Assembly (NCBI GenBank): GCA_902494815.1
Contig: CABUVB010000046.1
Location: 1-11,004 of the forward strand
Source: an uncultured Collinsella sp.
GTDB lineage: Bacteria > Actinomycetota > Coriobacteriia > Coriobacteriales > Coriobacteriaceae
Direction of reading: 5' to 3'
DNA: 11,004 bases
Part shown: positions 1 to 5,565 of the stretch, in pieces
Position numbering within the stretch: the stretch's first letter is position 1
How the letters are laid out: each line of letters begins with the position of its first letter
Position numbers and translations under genes: made by a program
The notes under the pieces: generated by a model
Databases searched by the model: none
What the model was told of the DNA's origin: nothing
The model's input: only the letters and a program-made list of their open reading frames with translations

Positions 1-166
1 ATACGCGTCACTCCCGCGGGGTTCGCTAAAACTGCCTCTATGGTCACATTTTAACCACCGCAAGGCCCCATGCGATGATGTCAGACAGCACAGCAATTCG
101 TGTCCGCGCGAGGCTTTAAACTAAATTCGATAAAGATGCATTCCACAAGAGGAAAGTGGGGCGACA
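1..166. other. Gene-free leader upstream of the YhcG-like gene
   Basis: No credible coding sequence is seen here on either strand. The last part (about 111-137) is AT-rich compared with the rest and is the likely promoter area for the gene starting at 167, but no clear pair of -35 and -10 boxes with proper spacing was found. A Shine-Dalgarno-like AGAGGAAAG lies at 148-156, ten bases before the GTG at 167. The end of any upstream gene lies outside the window. Confidence 0.4.
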
Positions 167-1219
167 GTGATGGGCGAACTGGTAAACCGTGGAGAATCGG
201 CAATCGTGCCCGAAGGTTTTTACAAGCAGGTCTCCTCGATTCTCAACGCCGCTCGCGACAAGGCCTATACCGCCGTTAACTTTGCGATGGTTGAGGCATA
301 TTGGGAGATCGGCAAGAGTATTGTTGATGAACAGGGCGGAGAGGGGCGCGCAGCATATGGAGAGGCATTGATTGCAGGCCTCTCCAGAAGGCTTACCGCG
401 GATTTCGGAAGAGGCTTTGGCATCGCAAACCTTCGCAATATGCGTCAGTTCTTTCTTGCGTTTCCAATTCGCGACGCACTGCGTAGCGAATTGAGCTGGA
501 CTCATTACCGCAGGTTGATGCGCATTTCCGACCCTGACGCTCGCACCTGGTACATGAATGAATGCGCCGATTCTCGTTGGAGCACGCGTCAGCTCGAACG
601 CCAGATCAATACCATGTTCCGCGAGCGCCTACTTGCCAGCAAGGACAAGGAGGCCGTCACCCAGGAAATCCAAAAGAGCGCCCCGGCTCGTCGCCCCGAG
701 GATATCATCCGCGACCCATATGTACTGGAGTTTTTAGGTTTCTCGGACGATACTGCGTTTCGCGAGAGCGATCTAGAGCAGGCGCTCATCACGCATCTTC
801 AGAAGTTCCTGCTGGAGCTTGGCCGTGGTTTCGCTTTCGAGGCGCGCCAAAAGCGCATCACCTTTGATGGACGCCATTTCTATATTGACCTTGTGTTTTA
901 CAACTATCTGATGCGTTGCTTCGTGCTCATCGACCTTAAGACCGATGACCTTACGCATCAGGACCTGGGCCAGATGCAAATGTATGTGAACTACTACACG
1001 CGCGAACTCATGAACGAAGGCGACAATCCGCCCATAGGCATCGTGCTCTGCGCGGACAAAAGCGATTCGATCGTCGAGTACACGCTGCCCGAAGACAACG
1101 ACCAAGTGTTTGCCGCCAAATACCTGCCGTATCTTCCAAGTAAGGAAGAGCTGGCACGCGAACTGAGTGCCGAGTACCGCGCCATCAACGAAGCGTCTAA
1201 TGGCGAAGTGCAAGGGTAG
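167..1219 (+). CDS. PD-(D/E)XK nuclease family protein, YhcG/DUF1016 type
   Basis: Predicted 350-residue DNA-binding/nuclease protein of the YhcG (DUF1016) family. The N-terminal part (about 20-165) is the helical domain of the family, with the recognisable segments VEAYWEIGKSIVDEQ (42-56) and LSWTHYRRLMRI (109-120). The C-terminal part (about 180-340) is the PD-(D/E)XK-like nuclease fold. Its candidate metal and catalytic residues are E204, D241 in FYIDLVFYN, the D256-L-K258 core of VLIDLK, and the following QMQMYVNYY helix at 269-277. Length is normal for the family and the gene looks intact. The start is GTG 167 or the adjacent ATG 170, both within reach of AGAGGAAAG at 148-156. Family members often lie near type I restriction-modification loci, but no methylase, specificity or helicase gene is visible here, so it is an orphan within this window. 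By eye its codons are more AT-rich than those of the ruv genes, which would fit transfer. Biological role is unproven. Confidence 0.85.
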   Translation: MMGELVNRGESAIVPEGFYKQVSSILNAARDKAYTAVNFAMVEAYWEIGKSIVDEQGGEGRAAYGEALIAGLSRRLTADFGRGFGIANLRNMRQFFLAFPIRDALRSELSWTHYRRLMRISDPDARTWYMNECADSRWSTRQLERQINTMFRERLLASKDKEAVTQEIQKSAPARRPEDIIRDPYVLEFLGFSDDTAFRESDLEQALITHLQKFLLELGRGFAFEARQKRITFDGRHFYIDLVFYNYLMRCFVLIDLKTDDLTHQDLGQMQMYVNYYTRELMNEGDNPPIGIVLCADKSDSIVEYTLPEDNDQVFAAKYLPYLPSKEELARELSAEYRAINEASNGEVQG

Positions 1220-1374
1220 CAGCACGTTGCGACCGAAGCCACCGCAGCCGTCGCAGGCGCACTCGCGGTTGCGACGCACGCTACGAAACAATACCGGTCA
1301 TGGAGGCCGGCAACGACATTCTAGCCGTGGCTGGCGAGCGTGACCTGACAGGCAAAGACGCGGCCTTCGTCTGA
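1220..1374 (+). pseudogene. Possible decayed 3' end of an unidentified gene
   Basis: Directly after the nuclease stop, two frames read as plausible alanine-rich protein. The nuclease frame continues with ATEATAAVAGALAVATH (about 1232-1282). The +1 frame from about 1291 then reads IPVMEAGNDILAVAGERD and on to LTGKDAAFV, with a TGA stop at 1372-1374. Together these could be one former C-terminal coding region split by a frameshift near 1284-1292, and a terminator follows 24 bases after the stop. I cannot assign a family. Alternatively this is simply non-coding GC-rich sequence, or ATG 1300 opens a 24-codon small ORF. Weak evidence. Confidence 0.3.
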
Positions 1375-1398
1375 TGTGGGTCCATTGGCTGCCACAGA

Positions 1399-1424
1399 AA
1401 AGGGCCGGTTGCAGCCGGCCCTTT
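1399..1424 (+). terminator. Rho-independent terminator
   Basis: A perfect 10-bp inverted repeat: AAAGGGCCGG (1399-1408), a six-base loop, and CCGGCCCTTT (1415-1424). The T run is short and lies within the stem's 3' arm. It most likely ends transcription of the nuclease gene and of whatever once ended at 1374. The symmetric A and T flanks mean it could also work on the other strand. Confidence 0.75.
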
Positions 1425-1642
1425 AGACGATAATACCTGCGTTGCCCGCTCTCCGAAGTTTAAGCGCTGAGGAGCGGGTTCCGCGGCACAACCTGATTCT
1501 ACCCAGTGGAAAGGCTCTTTTACAGCTGTTCCACCGATTATTTACATCTGGCACCCTCAAACAATCAGACGACAGTCCGCACTCCTGCGAGCTGCCCCGT
1601 TCCTCTAGCTATCGCATCGCAGCGCCAACCGGCTGCGCTTCC
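1425..1642. other. Gene-free, hairpin-rich intergenic region
   Basis: About 220 bases between the + strand terminator and the stop of the minus-strand zinc-ribbon gene. No convincing coding sequence is present. It contains three inverted repeats: 1445-1451 with 1472-1478, 1506-1534, and CGCAGC 1618-1623 with GCTGCG 1632-1637. The last lies just past the zinc-ribbon gene's stop and might act as a weak 3' hairpin, but it has no T tract. No tRNA-like cloverleaf was seen. Confidence 0.4.
1506..1534. repeat. Near-perfect inverted repeat (hairpin)
   Basis: GTGGAA (1506-1511) pairs with TTCCAC (1529-1534). After a single A/G mismatch, GGCT (1513-1516) pairs with AGCT (1524-1527) using one G-U, leaving a seven-base loop CTTTTAC. 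No T run follows on either strand, so it is not an ordinary intrinsic terminator. It could be a structured RNA element or a protein-binding site. Function unknown. Confidence 0.45.
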
Positions 1643-2980
1643 CTACTTCCCAAATAGCGCACCCAGCAGGCCGCGGCGTTTGGGCTTCTCCTCTCGGTAG
1701 GAACCCTCGACGGCGGCTGCAACCTGGCGCGGTTGCTCGCCGCCTCCACGGCGCACAATCTGGTATAGGAAGGGCGATTTAACGTATTTGACCTCAATGG
1801 GCGTGGCGTGCACGGTGCTTTCGCTCGACAGCATCACGTTGGGATTGAGCGGTGCCACGATATGCGTTTCGCGCTTGTCGCTAAACACCACCGCGGCCGC
1901 GCGGCCCGTCTGGCCGTTTACGGCGATGCGCACTTGCTCGCCGTCGCGGCTATCCGACGCCGGGCGATCGACAAAGTAGACCGGTACCATCACCAGGCCG
2001 TCCTTGTGCTTGCGAGCCTTGCGCGCCCACGTGCGAATGCTCTTTTTATTGAGCCCCAGGGTCGCCTCGGCATCGTTGCCGGCAATATCGAGCGCCAGCT
2101 TATCAATGACCACCTGATCCTTGGTGGACGCATCGACGGAAACGACGCGGAAGTTACCTTCCTGCATGGCCGGGTCAAACGGCCCAACCTTGGCAAAGTC
2201 CCATGGCTCCAAAATGCCCATGAGGCGAACGTCCAGGTAGTTTGCCCTGGGGTATGCCCAGTCGAGCACCTCGTAGTACACCAGGGTCTCCTTGCTCAGG
2301 CCCTTACCCGGGAAGCTCGCCATCATGCGCAGGTCCGCCAGCGCCATGGGGAAATAGAAGAGCATCATGTCGTTTTGGATCGCATCTTCCACGTCGTGCT
2401 CGGCAAAGACGTCGGGGTACTGGCACACCAGCTGCAGTGCGTTGGCACGTGCCTGCTGCGGCGAGATTTCGCAGGGAACACCCTGCCCAGGTACATACTC
2501 CGCACCAACGCCCAAGGTCAGGCGCTTGCTGAAGGTACCGGGCTTGAGTAGGTCGGCAACGCCGATCTTGTTGCCGCAGGACGGGCACTCAAACACACGC
2601 TGCGTTGACTCGCCCTCAAAGGACGCTCCGCAGAAGGGGCAAGGAATGCTCACATGCGTGGCCTCTTGGAACTCTTGCGCCGTGCCGCGATCCTCCCACA
2701 GCAGATGTTCCAGGACCGACTGATTGCGCCAGTGCGAATTGAAGAAATACCAGTCCGGGTCCTCCGGGCGCTCGAGTTGCGACACATGCGTGAGCTTGAG
2801 CAGTCCATCCACCACCGTCAACGGCGTATGGCGAATGCCCAAAGCGCTCTTGGGCTCTCCAGCGTCCGCCTGCCACGGAATGACCACACCGCAATAAGCG
2901 CACTCAAAGCTGCGCTTAGCTTGGTGTGAGTACATAGGGCCGCCGCAGTTTTGACATTTAATGGCAAACATCTCGTCCAT
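1643..2980 (-). CDS. Double zinc-ribbon protein of unknown function
   Basis: Predicted soluble 445-residue protein with two CxxC...CxxC zinc ribbons. The first uses C9/C12 and C27/C30 at the extreme N-terminus, and the second C114/C117 and C132/C135. The remaining ~300 residues are not recognised as an enzyme. A C-terminal segment with VMVPVYFVD (329-337) followed by VNGQTGR (354-360) resembles the tail found in other bacterial zinc-ribbon proteins annotated as TFIIB-like or PriA-like ribbon proteins. The protein ends in a basic, hydrophobic tail (KPKRRGLLGALFGK, 432-445) that might contact membrane or nucleic acid. The ATG at 2980 is chosen because AGGAGG lies eight bases upstream; a frame extension to 3031 would ignore that site and run through a palindrome. 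It is divergent from the cation transporter and has no co-directional partner within the window. No function is assigned. Confidence 0.8.
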   Translation of the reverse strand: MDEMFAIKCQNCGGPMYSHQAKRSFECAYCGVVIPWQADAGEPKSALGIRHTPLTVVDGLLKLTHVSQLERPEDPDWYFFNSHWRNQSVLEHLLWEDRGTAQEFQEATHVSIPCPFCGASFEGESTQRVFECPSCGNKIGVADLLKPGTFSKRLTLGVGAEYVPGQGVPCEISPQQARANALQLVCQYPDVFAEHDVEDAIQNDMMLFYFPMALADLRMMASFPGKGLSKETLVYYEVLDWAYPRANYLDVRLMGILEPWDFAKVGPFDPAMQEGNFRVVSVDASTKDQVVIDKLALDIAGNDAEATLGLNKKSIRTWARKARKHKDGLVMVPVYFVDRPASDSRDGEQVRIAVNGQTGRAAAVVFSDKRETHIVAPLNPNVMLSSESTVHATPIEVKYVKSPFLYQIVRRGGGEQPRQVAAAVEGSYREEKPKRRGLLGALFGK

Positions 2981-3008
2981 GGAAACGTCCTCCTTTGCAC
3001 AGGGGCTG

Positions 3009-3027
3009 TCGACATTAAGTATGTCGA
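3009..3027. promoter_or_regulatory. 19-bp palindrome, candidate operator
   Basis: TCGACAT (3009-3015), spacer TAAGT, then ATGTCGA (3021-3027), which is perfect 7-bp dyad symmetry. It lies about 29 bases upstream of the zinc-ribbon start codon, in the divergent intergenic region, where a repressor or activator would bind. The size and symmetry suit a dimeric helix-turn-helix regulator, but which one is unknown. It has no T run, so it is not a terminator. Confidence 0.5.
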
Positions 3028-3159
3028 GCAAACAGGCACATGCCCATACCCATGTGTCCCAAAATGGACCACCCAGGCAGACGAGAAGGCTCGCTCGTTA
3101 GCGCCGACAGACTATTGCTGCATTTTCTGAGCATCGGTGCACGGCGCCCCCGCGCGAGC

Positions 3160-3165
3160 TACACT
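3160..3165 (+). promoter_or_regulatory. Possible -10 box for the cation transporter
   Basis: TACACT lies 33 bases before the ATG at 3199, within an otherwise GC-rich stretch. No good -35 partner is visible at 16-18 bases, so this is only a weak promoter suggestion. Confidence 0.25.
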
Positions 3166-3198
3166 ATCCCCTTAAACATGATTGTGAGGACGACCGCT

Positions 3199-4380
3199 AT
3201 GCTATTTGTAAATCGGCTGGTACATACGCTTGTTCCCGGCAGCGAGAGCGAGCCGGTCGATGCATCTTGCCGCACCAACGCGGGCTTTTCCGCAAGCCTC
3301 GTCTGCATTGGCCTCAACATCACCCTGTGCCTGGCCAAGGGCATCGCGGGCCTGCTCGCCGGTTCCGTCTCCCTCATCGCCGACGCTTTCAACAACCTCT
3401 CCGATGCCTCGAGCAACATCGTGAGCCTGCTCGGGTTCCGCCTTGCCAGCCGCCCGGCAGACGAGGGCCACCCTTACGGCCACGGCCGCTACGAGTACCT
3501 GGCTGGTCTGTTTGTCGCCGTCCTGGTTTGTGCCGTCGGCATCAACCTAATCCTCGAGTCGATCACCAAGATCATCAAGCCCTCGCCCACCGTGTATTCG
3601 GCGCTCTCCATGGCTGCCCTTGTTCTGTCCATGCTCGTCAAATTCTGGATGGCAGCGTTCAACCGCACGCTGGGCGATCGCATCGACTCCGAAACGCTCA
3701 TCGCCACGGCGCAGGACTCCAAAAACGACGTCATCACCTCGGGCTCGGTCTTGGTGGCGGCGCTTATTTCGCAGACGACCGGCTTTGACCTCGATGGCTG
3801 GGCAGGCCTGGGTGTGGGCATCTTCATCTGCATCAGCGGCTTGGGCCTGGTGCGCGACGCCATCAGCCCGTTGCTGGGGCAAGCGCCCGACCCCAAGCTC
3901 GTCCAGGCAATCCGCGACAAGATCATGTCCTATCCGCAGGTCTTGGGCACACATGACCTGATGGTGCACGACTACGGCCCCGGTCGTCAGTTCGCCAGCG
4001 CCCACGTGGAGATGCCTGGCGAGGGCGACGCGTTTGAGCACCACGAGATTCTGGACACCATCGAGCACGATATCAAGCGCCAGATGGGCATTGGTATCAC
4101 GCTGCACTGCGACCCCATCGCCACCACCGGCGACGACCTGCGCGGCTGGGTCAAGCGCGGCGTTACGCAGATCGATCCCGCGCTCTCCATCCACGACCTG
4201 CACGAGCACGACGGGTTCGTTTCGTTTGACCTGGTGCGTCCCGACGGCTTTGACATATCCGACGAGGAGCTGCTGGAGCTTGTCACGCGCATCGTGCACG
4301 AACGCAGGCCCGATGCCTCGTGCGTCGTCACGTTTGACTCAGGCTTTAGCTCGCCCGACCGTCCGGCCGAGCAGCTGTAG
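3199..4380 (+). CDS. Cation diffusion facilitator transporter, probably Mn2+ (or Fe2+) type
   Basis: A 393-residue inner-membrane divalent-metal/proton antiporter of the CDF family. Six membrane segments are visible at about 29-48, 54-81, 100-120, 132-150, 167-190 and 200-218, followed by a cytosolic metal-sensing domain (about 228-306, with LMVHDYGPGRQFASAHVEM and ITLHCDP). About 85 further C-terminal residues contain His/Asp-rich SIHDLHEHDG. The transport site is read as N65-x3-D69 in helix 2 (ADAFNNLSD) and D173-x3-D177 in helix 5 (AQDSKND). Zinc CDFs normally carry His in helix 5; the all-Asp/Asn set is associated with manganese exporters, so Mn2+ is inferred. GHPYGHGRYEY (90-100) is a conserved family loop. 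ATG 3199 is preferred because GTGAGGA lies about eight bases upstream; ATG 3178 and the longer frame to 3040 lack a ribosome site. It converges with the next gene, with a 16-base gap. Confidence 0.92.
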   Translation: MLFVNRLVHTLVPGSESEPVDASCRTNAGFSASLVCIGLNITLCLAKGIAGLLAGSVSLIADAFNNLSDASSNIVSLLGFRLASRPADEGHPYGHGRYEYLAGLFVAVLVCAVGINLILESITKIIKPSPTVYSALSMAALVLSMLVKFWMAAFNRTLGDRIDSETLIATAQDSKNDVITSGSVLVAALISQTTGFDLDGWAGLGVGIFICISGLGLVRDAISPLLGQAPDPKLVQAIRDKIMSYPQVLGTHDLMVHDYGPGRQFASAHVEMPGEGDAFEHHEILDTIEHDIKRQMGIGITLHCDPIATTGDDLRGWVKRGVTQIDPALSIHDLHEHDGFVSFDLVRPDGFDISDEELLELVTRIVHERRPDASCVVTFDSGFSSPDRPAEQL

Positions 4381-4396
4381 CCCCACTACTCAGCCG

Positions 4397-5386
4397 CTAG
4401 TTTCCCTGTGCGCCCGAAATGCCGCTCTGCAGCGCGTCCCAGGCATTGGTAGCCATATCACCCAGGTTCTGAGCGGTGTCGCCCAGGTTCTGGGCCGTGT
4501 CGCCCAGCTCTTGCGCCTTGTCTCCCAGCTCTTGCGCCTTGTTGCTCAAGTCCTCCAGCGTGTTGGAGCTCGAGCTGTCGGTACCGCTTTGGCCGTCGGA
4601 CGAGTTGCCCGAGCTGTTCTTATGCGTGAGTTGAATTTCGAGGTTGCCGTTGTCGTTATAGTAGACAGAAGTAACGACCCAGTTGGCATCGACAACGGGC
4701 GTTGAGCCATCATCAGTCAGGACCACAGCATTCGAAAGATCGGCCCCGCGCGACTTGAGGAGCTTCTTGGCGTTGGACCAGTACTGCCCCGGGATATCGC
4801 TCAGATCGACAGTGCTAGACGAGGCGGACTCGGTTTGCTCGGCTGTGGTATCGGCCGTTGAACTCCCTCGCTTGTTGAGCATGCCCGACACGATGGCGAA
4901 CACAACCGACAGTGCAAAGAAAATCGCCAGCACGATGAGGATCTTCTTGATCACGCTCGACGAACGCGACGGCCTCTTCTCCTCGTCTTCGCCATATTGC
5001 GGAATCGACTTGGGGTACTCGCGATACGGCTCGCGCGACTCGTAGCGAGGCTGCGCCGTGCGAGGCATATACGTCGTCTGCTGAGGCTGCGGAATGGGAT
5101 TCTGCGGCAGGTTGTCATAGGGATTCGGCGTCGAGACAGCATAAGAATCCTGCGGCGTGTAATCAAACGGATCCGGAGCTGCGTTGCCATAGGGGCCTTG
5201 CGAAGATGCAGCGTAAGAATCCCGCGCCGTGTCGCCATAGCCCATAACCCGGGTGGGCTCGGCAGAAGGCTGCGTCGCGGCGGGGTCGGCATAACCGGGG
5301 TTGGGAACAACGCGGGTCGCATCGGCGCTATCGCCAGCCTGCGCGGAACCGTAGCCGCCCATCACGGTTGTCTTGTCCTGATCCAT
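4397..5386 (-). CDS. Single-pass membrane protein with disordered N-terminus, PASTA-like outer segment and heptad repeats
   Basis: A 329-residue protein in four parts. Residues 1-140 are low-complexity, rich in Tyr, Pro, Gln, Asp and Ser, with DSYA occurring twice (56-59, 80-83) and three Thr-x-Val motifs (TTVMGG 6-11, TRVV 24-27, TRVMGY 45-50). A basic stop, then one membrane helix, spans about 146-168 (KKILIVLAIFFALSVVFAIV). Residues 193-256 resemble one PASTA-type repeat (IPGQYWSNAKKLLKSRGADL and ANWVVTSVYYNDNGNLEIQL). A Ser/Gly linker then leads to a coiled-coil-like tail with four AQ(E/N)LGD(K/T/M) heptads (284-311). No signal peptide is seen, so the N-terminus is probably cytosolic and the C-terminus outside. 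The ATG is supported by GGAAAGGA eight bases upstream. The layout suggests an envelope protein touched by Ser/Thr kinase or FHA signalling, but this is inference; the family is not recognised with certainty. Confidence 0.8.
   Translation of the reverse strand: MDQDKTTVMGGYGSAQAGDSADATRVVPNPGYADPAATQPSAEPTRVMGYGDTARDSYAASSQGPYGNAAPDPFDYTPQDSYAVSTPNPYDNLPQNPIPQPQQTTYMPRTAQPRYESREPYREYPKSIPQYGEDEEKRPSRSSSVIKKILIVLAIFFALSVVFAIVSGMLNKRGSSTADTTAEQTESASSSTVDLSDIPGQYWSNAKKLLKSRGADLSNAVVLTDDGSTPVVDANWVVTSVYYNDNGNLEIQLTHKNSSGNSSDGQSGTDSSSSNTLEDLSNKAQELGDKAQELGDTAQNLGDTAQNLGDMATNAWDALQSGISGAQGN
4454..4537 (-). repeat. Four in-frame 21-bp tandem repeats
   Basis: Four consecutive 21-base units encode AQELGDK, AQELGDT, AQNLGDT and AQNLGDM (residues 284-311 of the membrane protein). 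Copies differ by a few bases. Neighbouring heptads (LEDLSNK before, ATNAWDA after) look like older, diverged units. The phase is exactly 7 codons, so copy-number change would preserve both frame and helix register. Confidence 0.85.
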
Positions 5387-5431
5387 GCAACGATTCCTTT
5401 CCGTCGCGCGTGAGCCTCAAGTTATCCATGC

Positions 5432-5437
5432 ATTCTA
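5432..5437 (-). promoter_or_regulatory. Possible -10 box for the membrane protein gene
   Basis: Read on the minus strand, TAGAAT (5 of 6 to TATAAT) lies 45 bases upstream of the ATG at 5386. The hexamers 16-18 bases further upstream do not resemble TTGACA, so only the -10 element is supported. The rest of 5387-5504 shows nothing else recognisable. Confidence 0.35.
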
Positions 5438-5504
5438 CCCGCGCAAAAGCCTATGATGGGCAGAGTCCGTCGGTATCTACAAGACATGCGCGGTCCTAAG
5501 GATC

Positions 5505-5540
5505 AAAAAGCCCCGCCGGGCCTTGTGGGCACGGCGGGGC
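5505..5540 (-). terminator. Strong rho-independent terminator of fhs
   Basis: On the minus strand, GCCCCGCCG (5540-5532), a 13-base loop, and CGGCGGGGC (5518-5510) form a perfect 9-bp GC-rich stem followed by TTTTT (5509-5505). It starts about 25 bases after the fhs stop codon and is the clearest intrinsic terminator in the window. It insulates fhs from the membrane-protein gene downstream. Confidence 0.93.
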
Positions 5541-5565
5541 GGGCAAGCGGCTATGAGCAGCAGGC

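Noticed and set aside
773..1291. 172-codon minus-strand open frame opposite the nuclease gene
   Set aside because: Antisense shadow of an intact family member, with no recognisable domain.
1808..2551. 247-codon open frame on the + strand, antisense to the zinc-ribbon gene
   Set aside because: No domain is recognisable, it has no ribosome site, and the opposite strand encodes a coherent protein with two zinc ribbons and a strong AGGAGG.
3547..4299. 250-codon minus-strand open frame opposite the cation transporter
   Set aside because: Mirror frame of a clear CDF protein; composition is typical of an antisense shadow.
4454..4537. CRISPR-like array
   Set aside because: Units are contiguous 21-mers without spacers and are translated in frame as heptads, so this is a coding tandem repeat.
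4034..4705. 223-codon + strand frame spanning the end of the transporter and the start of the convergent gene region
   Set aside because: It would join two unrelated convergent genes in a wrong frame. Its repetitive C-terminal half is just the reverse reading of the 21-bp repeats.
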